Notes: generated by a model not told the origin, from the sequence alone. DNA of 17,831 bases from an uncultured Butyricicoccus sp. (GCA_900544475.1 UQVU01000024.1:1-17831), one strand, 5' to 3'. Numbered from the stretch's first letter, positions 1 to 6,613 are shown. A program made the numbers and translations.

Positions 1-190
1 CGGTCAGACCTGCGGTCAGCAGACGCTGCGCCAGAACGGCAGGGAAAGCGCGGAACAGGTTGCCTGCACCGAAATGCAGCCAGGTCGGAGCCTTGTGCGT
101 AGCCTCGCGTACGGCGTCGATGTCGTACTGCGGCAGACGGTAACCCTTCCAGGACGCGTTATGTTTGATACTCTCTTTTGTCAGTTTCAT
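1..190 (-). CDS. Mannitol dehydrogenase / fructuronate reductase family protein (5' part only)
   Basis: Only the first 63 codons are inside the window; the gene runs off the left edge. The visible protein begins MKLTKESIKHN and contains WLHFGAGNLFRAF at about residues 42-54. This is the N-terminal Rossmann nucleotide-binding motif (GAGN followed by R-x-F) of the polyol-specific long-chain dehydrogenase family, which oxidises mannitol or reduces fructuronate to mannonate with NAD(H). The ATG is preceded by AAAGGATG about 11 bases upstream, which supports this start. An extended -10 promoter and a 22-base perfect hairpin lie in its roughly 105-base leader. Family membership is fairly secure. 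The substrate (fructuronate, tagaturonate or mannitol) cannot be told from this fragment. Confidence 0.8.
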   Translation of the reverse strand, partial: MKLTKESIKHNASWKGYRLPQYDIDAVREATHKAPTWLHFGAGNLFRAFPAVLAQRLLTAGLT

Positions 191-236
191 AAAAGCGGTC
201 ACATCCTTTCAGTGAACGGAGCAGAGCGCGCGCTGA

Positions 237-258
237 CGGAAAAGACGGTTCTTTTCCG
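237..258 (-). promoter_or_regulatory. Perfect inverted repeat in the leader of the mannitol dehydrogenase family gene
   Basis: CGGAAAAGA and TCTTTTCCG form a 9-bp perfect stem around a 4-base loop. It lies downstream of the predicted promoter and 47 bases before the start codon. No T-run follows it on the transcribed strand, so it does not look like an intrinsic terminator. It could be a repressor site or an mRNA hairpin; the sequence does not decide between them. Confidence 0.45.
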
Positions 259-301
259 AAAAAACGGGCGGCAGTCGCGCCGTTCTTCTCCTATCATATA
301 T

Positions 302-310
302 AGTATACCA
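302..310 (-). promoter_or_regulatory. Extended -10 promoter for the mannitol dehydrogenase family gene
   Basis: On the minus strand this reads TGGTATACT, an extended -10 (TG-N-TATACT). No good -35 hexamer is seen at 16-18 bases, as is often the case for extended -10 promoters. Transcription would start near 295, giving a leader of about 105 bases before the ATG at 190. Confidence 0.6.
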
Positions 311-412
311 AAAAAACTGACGCTTGCATAGAACAATTTCGTCAAATTCACAGGAGAGGGAAAAATAAAAGCAGCGGAAGGCGAAAAACTGTCCGGGCAC
401 CACCCGCCGCCG

Positions 413-663
413 CCCTCCGAGGGAGAGCATAAAATCTCCCGCCGTTCCTGCAACGCAAGTTGCAGCAGGCGAAAAGCGCCCCATCCACAGCACCACATCA
501 GAAGCACCGGTTTGAACGATATGCACCGATTTACAGCGGCCGGGTGAGGGCACCCGGCCCTACGGGAGCAGTCCAGACAAATCGTGCAAGCCCCGGCTGC
601 CGCCCGGCAGCAACCCTCCCGCCGCCGAAGGCGGCAAAAAAGGCGCTTTCCCTCCGAGGGAAA
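413..663. repeat. Cluster of palindromic intergenic repeats
   Basis: The gene-free stretch 191-707 contains no convincing coding sequence. Between 413 and 663 it holds a chain of palindromes: CCCTCCGAGGG at 413-423; CTGCAAC/GTTGCAG at 448-465; GGCCGGGTG/CACCCGGCC at 538-559 with loop AGGG; GCCGCC/GGCGGC at 621-635; and TTTCCCTC/GAGGGAAA at 647-663. The outer two share the 12-mer CCCTCCGAGGGA, so the whole may be one MITE-like or REP-like unit. The 538-559 hairpin is the reverse-orientation relative of the one at 3201-3222, and the CCCTCCGAGGGA palindrome recurs at 6614-6628. Confidence 0.6.
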
Positions 664-691
664 ATAAAAAGCCGCCCGGGGAGCGGGCGGC
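661..691 (-). terminator. Rho-independent terminator of folT
   Basis: On the minus strand GCCGCCCG and CGGGCGGC (arms 684-691 and 671-678) form an 8-bp GC-rich stem with a 5-base loop. It is followed by the T-rich tract TTTTTATTTT at 670-661. It lies 16 bases after the folT stop codon. Confidence 0.85.
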
Positions 692-707
692 TTGAAAAAA
701 ACGAGAT

Positions 708-1301
708 TTACCGGGCGGAGCCGGATGCGACCTGTTCGGAAACCGTTCCCGGCAGGGCATTGTAAATGCGGCAGACAAGACGCATCACGACGTAGGTCAG
801 AACGATCTCGATCGGCAGAAGAATGAGATTCTTCGGCACGCGCGTGACGAGCAGCAGGCTCATCGCCTTGCCGCCGGTAACGGTCAGCCAGAGCGTGTTG
901 AGACCGATGTTGCAGAACAGGTTGATGCAGGCCTTCGCGCCGATGGCACGCCATACCGTTACCTTACGCGGATACAGCCACAGACCCCAGATGAGGCCGC
1001 CGACCACGGCGGTCAGCGTGTAGCCGGGAAAATACGCGCCCATGGACAGATTGCCCGCGAAATAGCCAAGCACATCCGTGCACACACCGGCCATCATGCC
1101 GACGACCGGGCCGAACAGCATGCCGATGGATGCGTTGCACAGAAAGCCGAAGCCGATGCGCAGGTTGGGCGGCAGCTTGATGGTCAGACCCAGCAGGTCA
1201 AGGGTGATGTTGATGGCGATGAGCAGGGCGGTCACGGCAAGACAGCGCGTGCTTTTCAGCTCACGCAGCGAGCGGACGAAGATATTCTGCTTTTTTTGCA
1301 T
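708..1301 (-). CDS. folT: Folate-family ECF transporter S component (FolT)
   Basis: This is the membrane substrate-binding subunit of an energy-coupling factor transporter for folates. It would work with a shared EcfA/EcfA'/EcfT module that is not in this window. The 197-residue hydrophobic protein has the typical S-component layout: a basic N-terminus followed by about six membrane segments, the first starting near CLAVTALLIAINITLDLLG. It also contains the family-like stretch LRIGFGFLCNASIGMLFGPVVG. I chose the ATG at 1301 because GGAGGTG sits 9 bases upstream; a possible longer start at 1340 has no such site. A tetrahydrofolate riboswitch directly upstream independently supports folate as substrate. 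It is a single-gene unit with its own promoter and terminator. Confidence 0.92.
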   Translation of the reverse strand: MQKKQNIFVRSLRELKSTRCLAVTALLIAINITLDLLGLTIKLPPNLRIGFGFLCNASIGMLFGPVVGMMAGVCTDVLGYFAGNLSMGAYFPGYTLTAVVGGLIWGLWLYPRKVTVWRAIGAKACINLFCNIGLNTLWLTVTGGKAMSLLLVTRVPKNLILLPIEIVLTYVVMRLVCRIYNALPGTVSEQVASGSAR

Positions 1302-1345
1302 AGAAAAAGACACCTCCATAATCAATTCATCTGTTGCCACAGCGA

Positions 1346-1362
1346 TTTAGGAGATGCCTAAA
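1346..1362 (-). promoter_or_regulatory. Possible expression platform: anti-SD within a small hairpin
   Basis: On the minus strand TTTAGG and CCTAAA form a 6-bp hairpin whose loop and 3' arm hold CATCTCC. That heptamer is complementary (with one G-U pair) to the folT ribosome binding site GGAGGTG at 1311-1317. The two pairings are mutually exclusive, as expected for a translational switch below the THF aptamer. This is inference from pairing by eye. Confidence 0.45.
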
Positions 1363-1370
1363 CAGTTGCA

Positions 1371-1471
1371 GCAGCGGGATGCGGCTGCTGCACCGCAGGG
1401 GACGAAGTCCCTTTCGTCCACCGAACAACTCCCCGTTTCGGCGGCACTTGACGCGCAGCAGTCTACTCTGC
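1371..1471 (-). ncRNA. Tetrahydrofolate (THF) riboswitch controlling folT
   Basis: The minus-strand leader shows the conserved THF aptamer blocks in order: AGAGTAGA (near 1462-1469), GCGTCAAGTG (1445-1454), GGACGAAAG (1411-1419) and CCGCATCCC (1376-1384). The closing P1 helix pairs GCAG at the 5' end with CTGC at the 3' end. Recognition is by memory of the consensus, not a covariance search. The aptamer lies between a consensus promoter and folT. Downstream, CATCTCC (1350-1356) can pair with the folT ribosome binding site GGAGGTG (1311-1317), which suggests control of translation rather than termination. No T-run is present. Confidence 0.9.
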
Positions 1472-1484
1472 TTTTTCTGTTCTA

Positions 1485-1512
1485 ATTGTATCATGGAAAA
1501 GCCGCTTGTCAA
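1485..1512 (-). promoter_or_regulatory. folT promoter
   Basis: On the minus strand TTGACA (1507-1512) and TACAAT (1485-1490) are separated by 16 bases, a near-consensus housekeeping promoter. Transcription would begin near 1478, just before the 5' end of the THF aptamer. Confidence 0.85.
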
Positions 1513-1518
1513 GGGAAA

Positions 1519-1556
1519 ATTGTACAATATTTGAAAGAGGATTTTGTGCAAATATT
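1519..1556. promoter_or_regulatory. Inverted repeats between divergent promoters
   Basis: ATTGTACAAT at 1519-1528 is a perfect 10-bp palindrome. AATATTTG (1526-1533) and CAAATATT (1549-1556) form a perfect 8-bp inverted repeat with a 15-base spacer. Both lie between the folT promoter and the DUF1275 gene promoter, and the second covers the expected -35 region of the latter. They may be operator sites; no regulator is known. Confidence 0.35.
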
Positions 1557-1574
1557 TTTCGGATATGCTATAAT
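1544..1574 (+). promoter_or_regulatory. Promoter of the DUF1275 gene and downstream run
   Basis: TGCTATAAT at 1566-1574 is an extended -10 with a perfect TATAAT. The best -35-like hexamer is TTGTGC at 1544-1549 with a long 19-base spacer. Transcription would start near 1581. This rules out the longer in-frame starts upstream and supports the GTG at 1656. Confidence 0.7.
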
Positions 1575-1590
1575 GGATACATGGAACGAT

Positions 1591-1640
1591 ACAGACTTTT
1601 CGACAGTCTGTGGATAAACGCCGGGGAAAATCTCCTCGGC
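1591..1640 (+). promoter_or_regulatory. Two tandem hairpins in the DUF1275 leader
   Basis: ACAGACT/AGTCTGT (1591-1611, 7-base loop) and GCCGGGGA/TCCTCGGC (1620-1640, 5-base loop, one G-U pair) fill almost the whole 75-base leader. They end just before the ribosome binding site at 1643-1647. They may influence translation initiation or mRNA stability. No known riboswitch family is recognised. Confidence 0.4.
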
Positions 1641-1655
1641 ATGGAGGAATCACGA

Positions 1656-2363
1656 GTGAAAAAAATAAGGGGACAGATGTCCGAGTCGCTTGTGCTCGGG
1701 CTGCTGCTTGCGGTGGCAGGCGGCTTTTTTGATGCCTATACCTACCTCTGCCGCGGCGGCGTTTTCGCCAATGCGCAGACGGGCAATATCGTTCTGTTCG
1801 GCGCACGGCTCGCGGAGGGCGACTGGCGCAAGGCGCTCACCTATTTGCTGCCGATCCTCGCGTTCGCGTTCGGCGTGCTGACCGCCGAGGCCGTCAAGCG
1901 CCGCTACAAATCGCGCCAGAACCGCGACATTAACATCCACTGGCGTCAGATTGTCGTGATGGTCGAGATTGCGCTCGTCATCGTGGCCGCCATGCTGCCG
2001 CAGAAGCTCAACCCCACGGTCAACATCATCATCTCGTTTGTCTGCGCCATGCAGGTCGAAACCTTCCGCAAGGTGCGCGGAAGCGCTTTCGCCACGACCA
2101 TGTGCACGGGCAACCTGCGCTCGGGCACTGAGCAGTTCATCATCTGGCAGCAGACCGGAGATAAAACCGCGAAGAAGAAAATGCGCAACTACTATTCCAT
2201 CATCCTGATTTTTATTCTCGGCGGCGCCATCGGCACGCTGAGCACGCACGCACTGGGCGAAAAGGCGCTTCTGCTGACGCTCGTGCCGCTCTTGACCGTG
2301 TTCTTCATCATGTTCATCGAGGAGGAGCGCGAGGAAATCGAAGATAACGGAGGACAGGCATGA
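1656..2363 (+). CDS. DUF1275 (YoaK-like) membrane protein
   Basis: This is an integral membrane protein of the DUF1275/YoaK family, whose function is not established. From the GTG at 1656 it has 235 residues, the usual family length. It has about six hydrophobic segments and the family-typical N-terminal stretch AVAGGFFDAYTYL, followed by FANAQTGNIVLFG and later TTMCTGNLRSGTEQ. The GTG start is chosen because GGAGG lies 8 bases upstream and because the promoter at 1544-1574 would start transcription after the upstream ATG/GTG candidates. An ATG at 1641 is the main alternative. Its TGA overlaps the ATG of the next gene, which indicates translational coupling. Confidence 0.85.
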   Translation: MKKIRGQMSESLVLGLLLAVAGGFFDAYTYLCRGGVFANAQTGNIVLFGARLAEGDWRKALTYLLPILAFAFGVLTAEAVKRRYKSRQNRDINIHWRQIVVMVEIALVIVAAMLPQKLNPTVNIIISFVCAMQVETFRKVRGSAFATTMCTGNLRSGTEQFIIWQQTGDKTAKKKMRNYYSIILIFILGGAIGTLSTHALGEKALLLTLVPLLTVFFIMFIEEEREEIEDNGGQA

Positions 2364-3157
2364 ATATAAGACTGATTGCCGCCGACATGGACGGCACGCT
2401 GCTCGACAGCGAAAAACGCCTGCCGGACGGCCTGTTTCCACTCGTCCGTGCGCTGCATGAGCGCGGCGTGCGCTTCGCCCCGGCCTCGGGACGCCAGTTC
2501 TACACCCTCTATGAGCAGTTCGGCGAAATCGCGGACGAGCTGATGTACATCAGCGAAAACGGCTCGATGGTGTGCGACGGCGCGAAGTGCGTCGGCTTTT
2601 CCGCCCTGCCGGCGGAGGTCGTGCTCGAAGCGGTCGAGCGCGTGCGTGCGACCCCGGACGTCTACACGGTCGTTTCCGCCCAGAGCGGCGCGTTTTACGA
2701 GCCGGGCGCGTCCGAAGAGGCGGTGCGCAACTTCAATATGTACTGCGCACGCTGCACCGAGGTGCCCGACCTTATGGAATTTGTAAAGAACGAACCCATC
2801 TGCAAGGTCGCACTTTTCTGCGCGGGACGCGCCGAGGACGTCCTCATGCCGGCGTTTGCCGACTTCGCCGACCGGGCGCAGATTGCGCTTTCCGGCGCGG
2901 ACTGGGTCGATCTGATGCGGCTGGGCGTCAGCAAGGGCAGGGCGCTCCGTCAGCTCTGCGATACGCTCGGCATCACGACCGCCGACTGCATGGCCTTCGG
3001 CGACTATTTGAACGACATCGAGCTGCTGCGCACGGCAGGGGAGTCCTACGCCATGGCGAACGCCCACGAGCAGCTTGCCGCTCTCGCAAAATACCGCTGT
3101 CCCTCGAACGACGAGGACGGCGTCTGCCGCACGATTCGCGCGGTGTTTGGTCTGTAA
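2360..3157 (+). CDS. Cof-type HAD-IIB family hydrolase (sugar phosphatase-like)
   Basis: This is a 265-residue cytoplasmic haloacid dehalogenase phosphatase of the Cof/YidA type, which hydrolyses phosphorylated sugars or cofactors in a Mg-dependent reaction. All four motifs are visible: DMDGT with nucleophile D9 and general acid D11; S43 in ASGR; K192 in VSKGRAL; and GDYLND with acidic D215 and D219. The cap between motifs II and III fits subclass IIB. The start overlaps the upstream stop (ATGA) and has GGAGG 6 bases ahead. The substrate cannot be predicted from sequence. Confidence 0.9.
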   Translation: MNIRLIAADMDGTLLDSEKRLPDGLFPLVRALHERGVRFAPASGRQFYTLYEQFGEIADELMYISENGSMVCDGAKCVGFSALPAEVVLEAVERVRATPDVYTVVSAQSGAFYEPGASEEAVRNFNMYCARCTEVPDLMEFVKNEPICKVALFCAGRAEDVLMPAFADFADRAQIALSGADWVDLMRLGVSKGRALRQLCDTLGITTADCMAFGDYLNDIELLRTAGESYAMANAHEQLAALAKYRCPSNDEDGVCRTIRAVFGL

Positions 3158-3163
3158 GACAGA

Positions 3164-3257
3164 GAAAATATATTTTCGGACGTACGTCTTTTGTACGTAG
3201 GGCGGGGTGCCCTCACCCCGCCGCAGATATGGACTCACGGCGAAACTGTAGTTTCGC
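3164..3257. repeat. Intergenic palindrome cluster between HAD and thioesterase genes
   Basis: Four palindromes follow each other: GAAAATATATTTTC (3164-3177, perfect 14-mer); GACGTACGTC (3179-3188); GGCGGGGTG/CACCCCGCC with loop CCCT (3201-3222); and GCGAAACT/AGTTTCGC (3240-3257). The third, with flanks CGTAGG and GC, is nearly the reverse complement of the hairpin at 538-559. The cluster resembles bacterial interspersed palindromic elements that affect mRNA processing inside operons. It has no T-run, so it is not a clear terminator. Confidence 0.6.
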
Positions 3258-3279
3258 GACAGCTCAGAAGGAGAAATAT

Positions 3280-3702
3280 ATGGAAATCGGAGAAATTCTC
3301 AAAATGCGTCAGGACGCAAACGGCCTGAACAAGCTGATGCACACCCATGTGGTAACGCTCGACAAGGACGGCGGCGCGACGGTTGAAATCGAGCTGACCG
3401 ATGAGGTGCTCAATCCGCTCGGCATGGCGCACGGCGGCACGATCTTTACGCTCTGTGACATCGCGGCAGGTTCCGCAGCGGCCTCGCAGGGCACGGTCGC
3501 GGTGACGCTCGACAGCAACATCCACTACTACCGTCCGGGTCGTGCCGGTCACAAGCTGACCGCCGTGGCCTACGAGCGCAAGCGCGGCCGCAAGACGTCG
3601 GTCTACATGGTCGAGGTGCACGACGATGAGGGCGTACACATCGCGGACGCGGTGTTCACCATGTTCTACACCGGCGCGACGCTCGACGATATGAAGCATT
3701 GA
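3280..3702 (+). CDS. PaaI-family hotdog thioesterase
   Basis: This 140-residue hotdog-fold protein is of the PaaI/YbgC-like acyl-CoA thioesterase group, which would cleave acyl-CoA to free acid and CoA in the cytoplasm. The characteristic segment NPLGMAHGGTIFTLCDIAAG includes H51-G52-G53 and the acidic residue D60. The second half carries the strand SNIHYYRPGRAG. The start ATG at 3280 has AAGGAG 6 bases upstream. Its stop codon overlaps the TTG start proposed for mutY. A palindrome cluster separates it from the HAD gene, so it may be partly uncoupled from it. The acyl substrate is unknown. Confidence 0.88.
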   Translation: MEIGEILKMRQDANGLNKLMHTHVVTLDKDGGATVEIELTDEVLNPLGMAHGGTIFTLCDIAAGSAAASQGTVAVTLDSNIHYYRPGRAGHKLTAVAYERKRGRKTSVYMVEVHDDEGVHIADAVFTMFYTGATLDDMKH

Positions 3703-4748
3703 GCGGCGCGACAAAAGCAATCGTGGAGCCGCTGCTCCGCTGGTACGACGAGGGACACCGTGACCTGCCGTGGCGGAAAAACGCCTCGCCCTACCGCGTC
3801 TGGGTGAGCGAAATCATGCTCCAGCAGACGAGAGTCGAGGCGGTTCGCGGCTATTTCGAACGGTGGATGCAGGCGTTTCCCGATGTCCGCTCGCTTGCCG
3901 AGGCGGAGGAGGCGCAGGTGCTCAAGCTGTGGGAGGGACTCGGCTATTACAGCCGCGCCCGCAACCTCCACCGCGCCGCGAAGCTCATCTGTTCACAATA
4001 CGGCGGTGCGCTTCCGGCGGATTTCAAGGCGCTTCTTGCGCTGCCGGGCGTCGGGGAGTACACCGCCGGGGCGGTCGCGTCCATCGGCTTCGGCTTGCGC
4101 GTGCCTGCCGTGGACGGCAACGTTCTGCGCGTCGCGGCGCGGCTCGGCGACGATTTCACGCCCATCACCGACACGAAATACCGGAAACAGATAACCGCCC
4201 GCTTCGCGGAAATCGTGCCGGAAAAGCGTCCCGGCGACTTCAATCAGTCGCTCATGGAGCTTGGGGCGATGGTCTGCCTGCCGAACGGCGCACCGAAGTG
4301 CGGTCTCTGTCCGGTGCAGCACCTCTGCATCGGCTTTCACCGGGAGCACACGCTGCTCCTGCCCGTTCGCGCGGCGAAAAAGGCGCGGCGCATCGAGGAA
4401 AAGACCGTGCTGCTCGTGCGGTGCGGAAACGAGGTCGGTATCTGCCGCAGACCCTCTGCCGGCCTGCTTGCAGGGCTGTGGGAGCTGCCCTCGATAGAGG
4501 GAAAGCCGGACGCGGCTGCGCTCAGGAAAACGCTTGCCTCGCGCGGCTGGCAGGTCGAAAAGCTGCTGTCGCTTCGCGGCGCGAAGCACGTGTTCACCCA
4601 CGTTGAGTGGCACATGGCAGGCTGCGAGGTGACGCTCGCGGAAAAGCCGCCCGCGCTTACCTTTGCAACGCCCGCGCAGCTGCGCAAAAGCTACGCGCTT
4701 CCGAGCGCGTTCCGCCCGTTTCTGTCCGTTCTGGAGGGAGAAGAATGA
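3699..4748 (+). CDS. mutY: A/G-specific adenine glycosylase MutY
   Basis: This base-excision repair enzyme removes adenine mispaired with 8-oxoguanine or guanine. The 349-residue protein has the helix-hairpin-helix LPGVGEYTAGAVASI; catalytic E38 in SEIMLQQTRVE and D139 in VDGNVLRV; and the [4Fe-4S] ligands C193, C201, C204 and C210 (C-x7-C-x2-C-x5-C, the longer clostridial first spacing). A C-terminal NUDIX-like 8-oxoG recognition domain contains HVFTHVEWHM. The start is probably TTG at 3699, which overlaps the upstream TGA; a GTG at 3723 would lose part of the first helix. Its TGA overlaps the ATG of the next glycosylase gene, so the two repair enzymes are translationally coupled. Confidence 0.95.
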   Translation: MSGATKAIVEPLLRWYDEGHRDLPWRKNASPYRVWVSEIMLQQTRVEAVRGYFERWMQAFPDVRSLAEAEEAQVLKLWEGLGYYSRARNLHRAAKLICSQYGGALPADFKALLALPGVGEYTAGAVASIGFGLRVPAVDGNVLRVAARLGDDFTPITDTKYRKQITARFAEIVPEKRPGDFNQSLMELGAMVCLPNGAPKCGLCPVQHLCIGFHREHTLLLPVRAAKKARRIEEKTVLLVRCGNEVGICRRPSAGLLAGLWELPSIEGKPDAAALRKTLASRGWQVEKLLSLRGAKHVFTHVEWHMAGCEVTLAEKPPALTFATPAQLRKSYALPSAFRPFLSVLEGEE

Positions 4749-5230
4749 AACTCGAAACCATCGTGCACGATATTCCGCCGCTTTATGACGCGGAGTCGCG
4801 CGTGCTGCTGCTTGGCTCGCTGCCGAGTCCGGCCTCGCGCGAGGCGCACTTTTTCTACGGCCATCCGAGAAACCGCTTCTGGCCGGTGCTCGCGGCCGTT
4901 CTGGGCGAGAAAACGCCCGAAACCATCGAAGAAAAGCGCGAAATGTGCCACAAGCACCACATCGCGCTCTGGGACACCATCGCGAAATGCGATATAGCGG
5001 GCGCGTCCGACGCCTCGGTCCGCAACGCCGAGCCGAACGACATCGGCCGCCTGCTGCGCGAGAGCCGCATTGAGCGCATCTTTGCGACCGGCGCCAAGTC
5101 GGGCGAGCTTTACCGCAGACTCATCGAACCCCAAACCCATGTACCTGTCACGGTGCTCCCCTCGACCAGTCCGGCGAATGCCGCGTGGACGTTCGAGCGT
5201 CTGGTCGAGGCATACCGCGTTATCCTGTAA
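4745..5230 (+). CDS. DNA-deoxyinosine (hypoxanthine) glycosylase, uracil-DNA glycosylase superfamily
   Basis: This is a 161-residue member of the Mug/UDG superfamily, closest by motif to the hypoxanthine-DNA glycosylase group that removes deaminated adenine. The N-terminal motif LLLGSLPSPASREAHFFYGH is followed by PRNRFWPVL, and a C-terminal active-site loop reads STSPANAAW. The ATG overlaps the mutY stop (ATGA), with GGAGGGAG just upstream. The pairing with mutY makes an overlapping unit for repair of oxidised and deaminated bases. The subfamily call rests on motif memory; a general mismatch uracil glycosylase activity is the alternative. Confidence 0.83.
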   Translation: MKLETIVHDIPPLYDAESRVLLLGSLPSPASREAHFFYGHPRNRFWPVLAAVLGEKTPETIEEKREMCHKHHIALWDTIAKCDIAGASDASVRNAEPNDIGRLLRESRIERIFATGAKSGELYRRLIEPQTHVPVTVLPSTSPANAAWTFERLVEAYRVIL

Positions 5231-5247
5231 GAAAGAAGGCAATCCCT

Positions 5248-6612
5248 ACGGAAAAACAGCTTTTCTCCAACGCTGCACTCAAAAAGCTCATCTGGCCGCT
5301 CGTGCTTGAGCAGGTGCTCGCCATCACGGTCGGCCTTGCGGACACCATCATGGTGTCCTCCTGCGGCGAGGCGGCGGTGTCGGGCGTTTCGCTCGTCGAT
5401 ATGATAAACGTACTTATCATCAACGTATTTGCCGCGCTTGCGACCGGCGGCGCTGTCGTTGTGGCGCAGCTGCTCGGCGCACGGGAGCACAAACGCGCCT
5501 GCGACGCGGCAAAGCAGCTTTATCTGGTCGTGACCGTGATTTCGCTCGCGATCTCCGCGCTCATCATGGCGTTCCGCGAACCGCTGCTGCGGCTGCTGTT
5601 CGGCTCGATTTCGGACAACGTAATGCAAAACGCGCTGACCTATCTGACCGTGAGCGTGTTCTCCTATCCGGTGCTTGCGATTTATAACGCCGGCGCGGCG
5701 CTGTTCCGCGCACAGGGCAACTCGCGCATTTCCATGCTGATTGCGGGCCTTATCAACATCGTCAACATCACGGGCAACTCGATCATGATTTTCGGCCTCA
5801 AATGGGGCGTAGCCGGTGCGGCGACCTCGTCGGTTCTCTCGCGCGGCACGGCGGCGGTCGTTATCACCATTCTGCTGCTGAATCCGGAGCATACGGTGTC
5901 GCTGCGCGGCGGCAGCCGGTTCCGCCCGGACGGCGGCCTTATCGGACGCATTCTGCAAATCGGCGTGCCGAACGGACTGGAAAACAGCCTGTTTCAGCTC
6001 GGCCGCGTGCTGGTCGTGAGCATGATTTCGCTCTTCGGCACGACCCAGATCACCGCGAACGCGCTCGCGAACAATCTGGACGCCGTAGCGGTCATTCCGG
6101 GTCAGGCGATGAGCCTCGCCATCATCACGGTTATCGGTCAGTGCATCGGCGCGGGCGACGAGAAGCAGTGCAAGTTCATGGCGAAAAAGCTGATGAAGAT
6201 CACCTACGCCGTCACGGCCACGACCTGTATCGTGACCATCGCGCTCACGCCGCTTATCCTCAAGGTGTACAGCGTGTCGCCCGAGGCGCTCGCGCTCGGC
6301 TTTATCCTGATTTCCATTCATAACGGCAGCGCGATTTTCCTCTGGCCGGCGTCGTTCGCCCTGCCGAATATCCTGCGCGCCGCGAACGATGTGCGCTATC
6401 CGATGCTCTGCTCGATTGCGTCCATGGTGCTCATCCGTCTGGCGCTCGGCTACGTGCTTGCGGTGCATTTCGGAATGGGCGCAATCGGTATCTGGATCGC
6501 GATGGTCGGCGACTGGATGTGCCGCGCGGTCTGTTTCTTTACCCGCCTCGTCAGCGGAAAGTGGCTCAAATACGCTCCCGGCCTGCGCGTTGTCGCGAAT
6601 AATCGGATGTAA
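5248..6612 (+). CDS. MATE family efflux transporter
   Basis: This is a roughly 454-residue multidrug and toxic compound extrusion protein, an integral membrane antiporter driven by Na+ or H+. It has about twelve hydrophobic segments in two related halves. The first half has LADTIMVSSCGEAAVSGVSL and the second has NALANNLDAVAVIPGQAMS, both typical of clostridial MATE proteins. The start is odd. AGAAGG (5234-5239) is followed after 8 bases by ACG at 5248, giving (M)EKQLFSNAAL, and no ATG, GTG or TTG lies nearby. A GTG at 5185 is in frame but sits inside the preceding gene without a ribosome binding site. Either ACG is used, or the start has mutated from ATG. It is the last gene of the plus-strand run. 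Confidence 0.85.
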   Translation, partial: TEKQLFSNAALKKLIWPLVLEQVLAITVGLADTIMVSSCGEAAVSGVSLVDMINVLIINVFAALATGGAVVVAQLLGAREHKRACDAAKQLYLVVTVISLAISALIMAFREPLLRLLFGSISDNVMQNALTYLTVSVFSYPVLAIYNAGAALFRAQGNSRISMLIAGLINIVNITGNSIMIFGLKWGVAGAATSSVLSRGTAAVVITILLLNPEHTVSLRGGSRFRPDGGLIGRILQIGVPNGLENSLFQLGRVLVVSMISLFGTTQITANALANNLDAVAVIPGQAMSLAIITVIGQCIGAGDEKQCKFMAKKLMKITYAVTATTCIVTIALTPLILKVYSVSPEALALGFILISIHNGSAIFLWPASFALPNILRAANDVRYPMLCSIASMVLIRLALGYVLAVHFGMGAIGIWIAMVGDWMCRAVCFFTRLVSGKWLKYAPGLRVVANNRM

Positions 6613-6613
6613 T

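Noticed and set aside
448-660. Possible CRISPR array from repeated palindromes
   Set aside because: The palindromes differ in sequence and spacing, and there are no regular direct repeats with unique spacers or nearby cas genes.
199-954. A minus-strand frame of 251 codons across the intergenic region and the end of folT
   Set aside because: It crosses the folT terminator and repeat cluster, is Cys/Arg/Pro-rich and has no ribosome binding site. It is a GC-rich shadow frame.
3693-3723. A later GTG start (3723) for mutY instead of TTG at 3699
   Set aside because: It would remove the residues preceding VEPLLRWY that family members carry, and it has no better ribosome binding site. TTG also gives the usual stop-start overlap of this operon.
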